Positions 1-6,194 of a stretch of DNA of 47,637 nucleotides are shown one piece after another. The stretch lies in contig QKHT01000283.1 of the NCBI GenBank assembly GCA_003249935.1, positions 1-47,637 on the forward strand, in the 5' to 3' direction. The position numbers and the translations under genes are program-made. This DNA is from Bacteroidota bacterium (GTDB lineage Bacteria; Bacteroidota; Bacteroidia; Bacteroidales; UBA5342). The notes under the pieces were generated by a model. It did not search any database. It was given only the letters and a program-made list of their open reading frames with translations, and had not been told where the DNA came from. Every line of letters begins with the position of its first letter. Position 1 is the stretch's first letter.

Positions 1-674
1 CCCTTTTGCGCCTTAAAAAAACGGCAAAACGATGTCACATTCATTCCGGCTAACTTTGCTGCATCGGCAAGGTCTATCTCCCGCATGTAATTATTCATCA
101 CAAAATCGTGCACAGCACTTATCCTGCGCGATTTGGACATAAACCGTGCTTTTTCGAACTCCACCGAAACAATGGGTTCGGCTCCAGACCTGAAAAACCA
201 ATCGAGGACCCGTATTAAACTCAGCAACCGGTTTACCGGCGACATTTCGGGTATCGCTTCAAACTCCCGCCGTATTTCGTTGTGTACGGGCAACGTGCAT
301 TTTAGTCCGCGAGAGGCGCGTGAGAGCAATTGTTGAATGCCAACCATTTCGGGAAGTTGAATAAAACGGGTACCAAAAATATCGCGCTTAAACTGTACAT
401 ACACCGATTCACAAACCCCATCGTAATCGTCCCTGAAGAACACCGGATCAGAAAACCAGGCATGCGGCACATTACCGGCCAGCAAAACAAAATCGCCCGG
501 CTCAAATGGCTCGGTCGAATCGCCAACCACACGACGACCATACCCTTTGGTAATAAGCAAAAGCTCTATTTCGGGGTGAAAATGCCACGACCGATTGAAA
601 TACTTGTCCGAAAAACGGTTCGCTATAAACGACGACCCTTTAGCTTTTTCTATTTTCTCAACACTTGGAATCAT
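1..674 (-). CDS. AraC-family transcriptional regulator, cupin sensor domain (partial, C-terminus off window)
   Basis: Reading the minus strand from the ATG at 674 gives 224 uninterrupted residues that run off the window. The N-terminal half resembles the cupin-like ligand pocket of AraC regulators (RSWHFHPEIELLLI, then EPFEPGDFVLLAGNVPHAW). The last 60 or so residues begin the helix-turn-helix domain (MREIDLADAAKLAGMNVTSF, then CRFFKAQKG). The second helix-turn-helix is missing only because the window ends. The gene is divergent from the corrinoid operon at 852 with about 180 bp between, so it is the natural candidate for that operon's regulator, most likely responding to a small molecule bound in the cupin. 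That regulatory link is inferred from position. Confidence 0.88.
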   Translation of the reverse strand, partial: MIPSVEKIEKAKGSSFIANRFSDKYFNRSWHFHPEIELLLITKGYGRRVVGDSTEPFEPGDFVLLAGNVPHAWFSDPVFFRDDYDGVCESVYVQFKRDIFGTRFIQLPEMVGIQQLLSRASRGLKCTLPVHNEIRREFEAIPEMSPVNRLLSLIRVLDWFFRSGAEPIVSVEFEKARFMSKSRRISAVHDFVMNNYMREIDLADAAKLAGMNVTSFCRFFKAQK

Positions 675-706
675 TTGACCTATATTACCTTGAAAAAACC
701 TAAATG

Positions 707-714
707 CAAATATA
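707..714 (-). promoter_or_regulatory. Predicted -7 element for the AraC-type gene
   Basis: On the minus strand this reads TATATTTG, an exact match to the Bacteroidota -7 consensus TAnnTTTG, about 33 nt upstream of the ATG at 674. No convincing -33 TTTG lies 19-21 nt further upstream, so the call rests on one element. Confidence 0.4.
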
Positions 715-761
715 GCTAAAGAAATAATAATTCAGAAAAATCTTAAACCACTAAGTCGCCC

Positions 762-769
762 TATTTTTG
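762..769 (+). promoter_or_regulatory. Predicted -7 element for the corrinoid operon
   Basis: TATTTTTG matches TAnnTTTG and lies 82 nt before the first methyltransferase ATG. It is about 47 bp from the divergent -7 element at 707-714, so one regulator bound between them could control both directions. No cobalamin riboswitch-like element was recognised in the short leader. Confidence 0.4.
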
Positions 770-851
770 TCATGCATTTTTCCTGAAGACATAACAAATG
801 TCAAATTAAGGAAATACGATTTACAATTAACAGCGAAAAATATTAAACAAA

Positions 852-1925
852 ATGACAAAAAGACAAGTAATTTACGAAGTACTTAAAGGCAACAAGCCAC
901 CTTATGTGCCATGGTCCTTTAAGTTTACGGTTGAACCAAAAGAATGGCTGCAAAAATTTTACAACGAAGAAGATTTGGATATTGCATTGGGCAACCACAT
1001 TTTGAACCTTGGCAGCGATATTGGTTTTTTCGAGGAGATTGAACCCAACATGTTTCAGGATGTATTTAAAGTGGTATGGGACAGGTCGATAGACAAAGAT
1101 ATCGGCAACCCACGCGAACCGCTCATCAAGGAGCCTACCATGGAAGGGGTTTATTTTCCCAATCCACACGATCCGCGATTTTTTGCCAACATCGAATCGG
1201 AAATAGAAAAGAAGCCAGATTTGTTTCGTGTATTCCAGATTGGTTTTTCGTTGTACGAACGTGCCTGGAGCATGCGCGGCATGGAAAACCTGTTGATGGA
1301 TTTTATGATGAACCCCGAGTTTGTAAAGGAGCTACTTCGCAAAATAGCCGATTACAACATTGCACAAATTGAAAAAGCAATGGAATACGATATTGATGCA
1401 GTTTATTTCGGCGACGACTGGGGCCAACAACATGGTTTAATTTTCGGTATCGAATTCTGGGAAGAATTTATGTATCCCGAAATTAAACGGATGTACAAAG
1501 CCGTGCGCGACAAAGGCAAATATGTAATGATACACAGTTGCGGCGATGTAGACGAACTCTTTCCATTATTGGTTGATGCAGGCCTAAACAGCTTTAACCC
1601 GTTCCAACCCGAAGTAATGGATTTGTTCGAAATTTTACCACAATACCGCGGCCGTTTGGCATTCCACGGTGGATTATCGATGCAAAAAACATTACCGTTC
1701 GGCACCCCCGACGACGTACGCAACGATTCGGAAAAACTGCTCGAATTGGGTAAAGACGGCGGCTACATTTTCTCGCCATCACACTCGGTAGAGAGCGATA
1801 CCTCCATGGAAAACATTCTTACTTTTATAGAGGTGGCACAAAACCAACCGGCATATCTGGCACATACCGGTTCAGAACCAGTAAAACTGTTAGAGAAGTA
1901 TAAAGCAATAAATGCCGGCAAATAA
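852..1925 (+). CDS. URO-D-family corrinoid methyltransferase (MtaA/CmuA/O-demethylase type)
   Basis: The 357-residue protein has the uroporphyrinogen-decarboxylase fold signature used by methylcobamide methyltransferases. It is not expected to be the haem enzyme, because it sits directly before a corrinoid protein. A metal-type motif H228-S-C230-G is present. A histidine, H311 in SPSHSVES, sits where MtaA/MtbA enzymes have their third ligand, a cysteine, so the site would be H-x-C-Xn-H. Family knowledge says such proteins move a methyl group from a substrate to Co(I)-corrinoid, or from methyl-corrinoid to an acceptor. Of the two URO-D proteins in the operon, this one is the better candidate for the substrate-specific enzyme because it keeps the H-x-C pair. 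The substrate (methoxylated aromatic, methylated sugar, methylamine-like compound) cannot be told from sequence. Confidence 0.8.
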   Translation: MTKRQVIYEVLKGNKPPYVPWSFKFTVEPKEWLQKFYNEEDLDIALGNHILNLGSDIGFFEEIEPNMFQDVFKVVWDRSIDKDIGNPREPLIKEPTMEGVYFPNPHDPRFFANIESEIEKKPDLFRVFQIGFSLYERAWSMRGMENLLMDFMMNPEFVKELLRKIADYNIAQIEKAMEYDIDAVYFGDDWGQQHGLIFGIEFWEEFMYPEIKRMYKAVRDKGKYVMIHSCGDVDELFPLLVDAGLNSFNPFQPEVMDLFEILPQYRGRLAFHGGLSMQKTLPFGTPDDVRNDSEKLLELGKDGGYIFSPSHSVESDTSMENILTFIEVAQNQPAYLAHTGSEPVKLLEKYKAINAGK

Positions 1926-2012
1926 ATTAAATCAGCGACAGAAGAAATATTATCCACTGAATGGTGCAATAAATAGACGATAAAGTTAAAAAAATGACAC
2001 AAAGGGTAATCC

Positions 2013-2020
2013 TATCTTTG
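2013..2020 (+). promoter_or_regulatory. Predicted internal -7 element before the corrinoid protein gene
   Basis: TATCTTTG matches the TAnnTTTG consensus exactly and lies 60 nt before the ATG at 2080, inside the 154-bp gap after the first methyltransferase. It suggests that the corrinoid protein and the downstream genes can be transcribed separately. No clear -33 TTTG was seen. Confidence 0.45.
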
Positions 2021-2079
2021 TCAATTAATTAAAACAGAGCATTTAAAAACACAGGTTCAACAATAAAAAATAAAACAAA

Positions 2080-2748
2080 ATGGAACAGTTATATAGTCAG
2101 TTAGCCGATTGCATCGAATTTGGAAAAATCAATCAGGCAGCACCCTATCCGCCACAATTTAAAGGGATGCCGGGAGCCGACGAACTCACGCAACAACTTT
2201 TGGCCGAAGGCGCTTCGGCAGGCGATATTTTGTCGAAAGCCCTGATTATTGGTATGGAGAAAATCGGTGTAAAATTTCGTGAAAACAAAGTATTTGTACC
2301 ACAAGTACTAATGTCGGCAAAAGCGATGAGCACGGCATTGGTGTATTTGAAACCGTTATTTGCTCAAAACGGTTCGGACCGTAAAGGCACGTTTATTATT
2401 GGTACCGTGGAAGGCGACTTGCACGATATTGGCAAAAATCTGGTAGCCATGATGGTTGAAGGTAACGGATACGAAGTAATTGACCTTGGTACCGACGTAA
2501 CGGCCGAAAAATTTATGGCGGCAGGAAAGGAACACCCGGATGCAGTCATTGGCATGTCGGCACTCCTTACCACAACCATGGGCAATATGGAGAAAATTGT
2601 GCGCGAGATTAAAGCGGCAGAACCAAATCGCAAAGTGTGCATTGGCGGAGCGCCGGTTAACGATGCTTTTGCGAAAAAAATTGGTGCCGATTCGTACAAT
2701 CCCGATCCACAGGGCGTAGTAGAATTCCTCAATGCCATGGCATCTTAA
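2080..2748 (+). CDS. Corrinoid (B12-binding) methyl-carrier protein, MtaC/MtbC type
   Basis: The 222 residues have the usual two-part structure of methyltransferase corrinoid proteins. Residues about 1-90 form a helical cap (GMPGADELTQQLLAEG). From about 95 there is a Rossmann-like B12-binding domain with the cobalt-ligand motif D113-L-H115-D-I-G118, followed by GMSALLTTTM and a C-terminal GGAPV. H115 would coordinate cobalt as the lower ligand. The length is typical for MtaC/MtbC-like carriers (about 210-220 residues). It would shuttle the methyl group between the two flanking URO-D proteins in the cytoplasm and be reactivated by the products of the last two operon genes. Confidence 0.92.
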   Translation: MEQLYSQLADCIEFGKINQAAPYPPQFKGMPGADELTQQLLAEGASAGDILSKALIIGMEKIGVKFRENKVFVPQVLMSAKAMSTALVYLKPLFAQNGSDRKGTFIIGTVEGDLHDIGKNLVAMMVEGNGYEVIDLGTDVTAEKFMAAGKEHPDAVIGMSALLTTTMGNMEKIVREIKAAEPNRKVCIGGAPVNDAFAKKIGADSYNPDPQGVVEFLNAMAS

Positions 2749-2764
2749 TACAAAATAAACGACA

Positions 2765-2804
2765 TCCCGGTTCAGCCCTAAAAAAACTGAACCGGGAATT
2801 TTAA
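2765..2804 (+). terminator. Hairpin between corrinoid protein and second methyltransferase genes
   Basis: CCCGGTTCAG at 2766-2775 pairs with CTGAACCGGG at 2787-2796 (10 bp, 11 with the flanking T-A pair) around an A-rich loop. It is followed only by AATTTT, so it may be an attenuator or RNA-stability element rather than a full terminator, allowing reduced expression of the genes downstream. The stem contains the GGTTCA core seen throughout the window. Confidence 0.55.
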
Positions 2805-2815
2805 AAATAATATGA

Positions 2816-4180
2816 ATGAAGGGAAAAGAGTTAATTAAGAAGGCCATGCGCCTCGAAACCGTTGAGCGTATTCCGTGGGTCCCTTTTGTGGGCAGCCATG
2901 CGGGTACATTACTTGGTCTAACAGCCACAGAATATCTCCAATCGACCGAAAACATTGTAGCCGGCGTAAATAAAGCGATTGAATTATACAATCCCGATGG
3001 TATTCCGGTAGCATTCGACTTACAAATTGAAGCCGAAGTGTTAGGTTGCACTTTAGCTTGGGCCGACGATAATCCGCCCGCTGTGATTTCGCATCCGCTT
3101 ACACAAGGCATTGAACTGGAAAGTCTAAAAGTACCTTGTGCATGCAAAGGCCGTATCCCGGTGGTAATGGATGCCACGGCTCAATTGCGCGCTCAACATC
3201 CCGACATTGCACTTTATGGCCTCATTACCGGCCCGTTTACTTTGGCTTTACACCTTTTGGGAACCGATATTTTTATGAAAATGTTCGAAGACCCCGAATA
3301 TGTAGAAAAGCTGATGCGCTTTACAACCGATGTAGCCAAAATGATGGCGACAAAATATATTGATGCCGGCGCAGATATTGTGGCGGTGGTTGATCCCATG
3401 GTAAGCCAAATCGACCCAATGTCGTTCGAAACCTTCGTATCACCTTCGTGTACCGAAATTTTCAACCACATTCGCGATAATGGTGCCCTTAGTTCGTTTT
3501 TTGTTTGCGGCAACGCACAACAAAACATCGAATGCATGTGCGATTGTAAACCCGACAATATTTCTATCGACGAAAATATTCCGTTGGGCTTTGTAAAAGA
3601 TATTGCACTCGATAAAGGGGTGAGTTTTGGTGGCAACATTAAACTTACTGTAGCACTTTTGATGGGTACAACCGATGCATCGAAACGCGATGCGCTCGAA
3701 TGTATGGACATTGGCGGTAAACGCGGGTTCATTCTTGCTCCAGGGTGCGATTTAGCCATGGCTACACCAATCGAAAACTTACAGGCCGTAGCAGAATTGG
3801 TTCATGACGAAGTAGAACAGGGCGAATTGCGTGCTTCTACCGCCGATGTAGCCGGAATCGAAGCATTGGATTTAACCAACCACTGGCGTGCCGATAAAGT
3901 TATTATCGACATTATTACCCTCGACTCTTCGTCGTGTGCACCGTGCCAGTATATGGTAAACGCGGTAGAACGTGCTGCGGCCGACTTTGGCGACAAGGTA
4001 ATTTTTAAAGAACACCGCATCAAGGACATGGAAGGAGTACAAATGATGGTGACGTTGGGTGTTCAAAACCTGCCAACCATTGTTATGGACGGTACTGTAG
4101 AATTTATTTCACAGATTCCACCCATTGCAAAAATTAAGGAGCGTATTGATGCGCATTTAAGTTTAAAGGGTATTAGATAG
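2816..4180 (+). CDS. URO-D-family methylcobamide methyltransferase fused to a thioredoxin-like domain
   Basis: This 454-residue protein has an MtbA/MtaA-like URO-D domain (about 1-345) and a C-terminal thioredoxin-like domain (about 360-454). The fused domain carries C374-A-P-C377 in a glutaredoxin-like setting and a later cis-proline-type stretch, NLPTIVMDG. In the URO-D part, two metal-ligand cysteines are visible: C231 in FFVCGNAQ and C311 in LAPGCDLAMATP. The histidine that usually precedes the first one (H-x-C) is Phe229. The metal site may therefore differ, or the protein may not bind zinc in the standard way. The start at 2816 is used because the ATG at 2812 hits a stop after eight codons. 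It probably accepts or passes on the methyl group, with the CxxC domain acting in redox or metal handling; the fusion's role is inference. Confidence 0.82.
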   Translation: MKGKELIKKAMRLETVERIPWVPFVGSHAGTLLGLTATEYLQSTENIVAGVNKAIELYNPDGIPVAFDLQIEAEVLGCTLAWADDNPPAVISHPLTQGIELESLKVPCACKGRIPVVMDATAQLRAQHPDIALYGLITGPFTLALHLLGTDIFMKMFEDPEYVEKLMRFTTDVAKMMATKYIDAGADIVAVVDPMVSQIDPMSFETFVSPSCTEIFNHIRDNGALSSFFVCGNAQQNIECMCDCKPDNISIDENIPLGFVKDIALDKGVSFGGNIKLTVALLMGTTDASKRDALECMDIGGKRGFILAPGCDLAMATPIENLQAVAELVHDEVEQGELRASTADVAGIEALDLTNHWRADKVIIDIITLDSSSCAPCQYMVNAVERAAADFGDKVIFKEHRIKDMEGVQMMVTLGVQNLPTIVMDGTVEFISQIPPIAKIKERIDAHLSLKGIR

Positions 4181-4191
4181 TGTATAAAAAC

Positions 4192-4228
4192 AAAAGGCAT
4201 ACACCGCAAATTGCGGGTATGCCTTTTT
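4192..4228 (+). terminator. Intrinsic terminator-like hairpin after the second methyltransferase gene
   Basis: AAAAGGCATAC (4192-4202) pairs with GTATGCCTTTT (4217-4227), with CCGC/GCGG continuing the stem after a one-base bulge, then a T run. It lies only 10 nt before the CobW-type ATG at 4239, so the last two operon genes are probably read through it at a lower level or need another promoter. Confidence 0.75.
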
Positions 4229-4238
4229 AATTTTTAGA

Positions 4239-5159
4239 ATGATCCCGTTTTATTTAATCACAGGTTTTTTAGGAAGTGGTAAAACCACGCTGCTGCAACA
4301 GTTGCTTTCGGATGTGGGGAGCCGGCACAAAACGGTGGTTATACAAAATGAGTTTGCAAGTACGGGCATCGATGGCATCACGTTAAAACGAACCAACCCC
4401 GATTTCGAACTCATCGAAATGAACAACGGATCGGTATTTTGTGTGTGTTTACTGAGCAATTTTGTAACCACCTTACACACCATTATCGAAAAACACCAAC
4501 CCGAAATTATCTTCCTCGAAGCATCGGGACTTGCCGACCCCATAAATGTGGCCGAGCTTTTGCAACACGAAAATCTGAAAGGCAAACTTATTCTCGAAAA
4601 GGTAATAACAGTAGTCGATGCGGTTAATTTTGAACGATGCCTGCAAATGATGAACCGGTTCAAACACCAAATTATGATTGCCGACACAGTAATTATAAAC
4701 AAAACCGACCTCAACACCGTTGGATTGCCCGCAATAAATGCACACATCAAAACCATAGCACCTTTTGCTCAAATCATCGAAACAGAATATTGTGCCGGGT
4801 TTCATTTAGCAATGAACCAGTTACCAAACAGCCCGAATGCACTCCGACATACAGGACTTGCCTCCGAAGGCAAACCCGAAATGGTTCAGACCTGCGTGGT
4901 ACGCACCACCGAAAAAATATCGCGAGAAGCACTCACAAAATTCATCGAAACCTTTACGCCACTTTGCTTACGACTTAAAGGATTCGTTAACCTCACCGAC
5001 AATACCGTTGTGTCGATACAAAGTACATTTGACCAAACCGATTATGTGCCTTTTACAAACTATCACGGTCCCAGCGAACTTATTGCGTTCAGCACGAGTC
5101 TCACGTCCACCGAATTCCGAAAAGCATTCTTGAATCTTACGCACAACGAAACAAAATGA
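4239..5159 (+). CDS. CobW/COG0523-family GTPase, metallochaperone or corrinoid-enzyme chaperone
   Basis: The 306 residues begin with the P-loop GFLGSGKTT (residues 9-17), followed by LEASGLADP (the Walker B/switch region) and NKTD, the guanine-specificity motif. The C-terminal third matches the CobW C-terminal domain. The usual metal motif CxCC after the Asn-Gly turn is altered: here it reads NNGSVFCVCLLS, leaving only a C-x-C pair. Relatives deliver Zn or Co or act as G-protein chaperones for B12 enzymes. Its place between the methyltransferase and the activation-domain gene, with a 4-bp overlap (ATGA) into the latter, suggests a job in loading or repairing the corrinoid protein. That role is inferred. 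Confidence 0.85.
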   Translation: MIPFYLITGFLGSGKTTLLQQLLSDVGSRHKTVVIQNEFASTGIDGITLKRTNPDFELIEMNNGSVFCVCLLSNFVTTLHTIIEKHQPEIIFLEASGLADPINVAELLQHENLKGKLILEKVITVVDAVNFERCLQMMNRFKHQIMIADTVIINKTDLNTVGLPAINAHIKTIAPFAQIIETEYCAGFHLAMNQLPNSPNALRHTGLASEGKPEMVQTCVVRTTEKISREALTKFIETFTPLCLRLKGFVNLTDNTVVSIQSTFDQTDYVPFTNYHGPSELIAFSTSLTSTEFRKAFLNLTHNETK

Positions 5160-5875
5160 AAACAAAAACCACACAAAGCATGGTTACAACATATACCCCG
5201 GTAACTTACCGGTTCACCTTGGAAGAGCTAAATATCGAAGTAGAACCTATTTACAAACTCATGGGTTTCGACCCCGACGATGTGCACGAGCCATTTCCCG
5301 AAATGATACAGAACGAATTGGCGATACTCGCCCCTTATTGCAATATTCAGGGCGGGTATGTTTTGGTTGAACCGGTTGAACTGCAGGACAAAACCATAAT
5401 TATTAATGGCGTAACGTTCGAAGTGGGCAAAAAAGTTACGCGCTACCTGAAAAACAGCCAAAGAATGGCTCTGTTTACCTGCACGGCCGGCGAAGGCATT
5501 TCGGCCCGATCCAAACAATTTATGGATAACGGCGATATGCTCGAGGGTTACATTACCGATGTTATTGGCTCTGTAATTGTAGAAACAGCCATGGACCGTA
5601 TTCACAATTATATTAAAAACGAATATAGTTTAATGGGCGAAAACACGACCAACCGTTACAGCCCCGGATACTGCAATTGGAGCGTAGGCGAACAGTTTAA
5701 ATTGTTTAGCTTTTTACCCGACAATTTTTGTAATGTTTCGCTATCAGAAAGTGCCCTGATGCATCCCATAAAATCGGTGAGCGGATTTATCGGTCTCGGC
5801 ACCGATGTCAAATTCATCGAATATCTTTGCGACAACTGCAACAGCACCAATTGCATTTATCGGAATCTTAAGTAA
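5156..5875 (+). CDS. Stand-alone B12-dependent methionine synthase activation-domain protein
   Basis: The 239-residue protein resembles the C-terminal AdoMet-binding reactivation domain of MetH but has no other MetH domains. Seen in the sequence are GYCNWSVGEQFKLFSFLP and ESALMHPIKSVSGFIGLG, which match the MetH activation-domain signature (RxSPGYxxxP-type region and the M-x-P-x-K-S-V-S-G loop). The C-terminus is cysteine-rich (CDNCNSTNC). In MetH this domain supplies AdoMet to re-methylate inactive cob(II)alamin. As a separate protein in a corrinoid operon it would reactivate the carrier encoded at 2080, in place of an iron-sulfur RACE-type activator. Start codon and CobW stop overlap, so the two are translationally coupled. 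Confidence 0.85.
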   Translation: MKTKTTQSMVTTYTPVTYRFTLEELNIEVEPIYKLMGFDPDDVHEPFPEMIQNELAILAPYCNIQGGYVLVEPVELQDKTIIINGVTFEVGKKVTRYLKNSQRMALFTCTAGEGISARSKQFMDNGDMLEGYITDVIGSVIVETAMDRIHNYIKNEYSLMGENTTNRYSPGYCNWSVGEQFKLFSFLPDNFCNVSLSESALMHPIKSVSGFIGLGTDVKFIEYLCDNCNSTNCIYRNLK

Positions 5876-5879
5876 GGTG

Positions 5880-6194
5880 TTGGAAACAGTTAGAAACAGT
5901 TAGAAACAGTTGAAAACAGTTGAAAACAGTTGAAACAGTTGGAAACAGTTGGAAACAGTTAGAAACATTTGAAAACAGTTGAAACAGTTGAAAACAGTTG
6001 GAAACAGTTGAAACAGTTGAAACAGTTGAAAACAGTTGAAAACAGTTGAAAACAGTTGAAAACAGTTGGAAACAGTTGGAAAAACAGTTGAAAACAGTTG
6101 AAAACAGTTGAAAACAGTTGAAAACAGTTGAAACAGTTGAAACAGTTGAAAACAGTTGAAAACAGTTGAAACAGTTGAAACAGTTGGAAACAGA
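5880..6194. repeat. Tandem array of 9/10-bp units (GAAAACAGTT type)
   Basis: About 32 consecutive units of GAAAACAGTT, GGAAACAGTT, TAGAAACAGT-type or the 9-bp form GAAACAGTT fill the whole space between the convergent activation-domain gene and the beta-helix gene. Each unit contains AACAGTT, a pseudo-palindrome of the form AACnGTT, and an A-tract. One degenerate unit has CATTTG. The array ends exactly at the stop codon of the beta-helix gene (6195-6197). Because 9- and 10-bp units are mixed, no reading frame is conserved, so it is not a coding repeat. Confidence 0.95.

Noticed and set aside
677-851. Cobalamin riboswitch before the corrinoid operon
   Set aside because: The leader after the predicted -7 box is only about 75 nt and no B12-box-like sequence was recognised.
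2356-3177. 273-codon minus-strand ORF opposite the corrinoid genes
   Set aside because: It is the antisense shadow of genes with clear family motifs and spans their intergenic hairpin.
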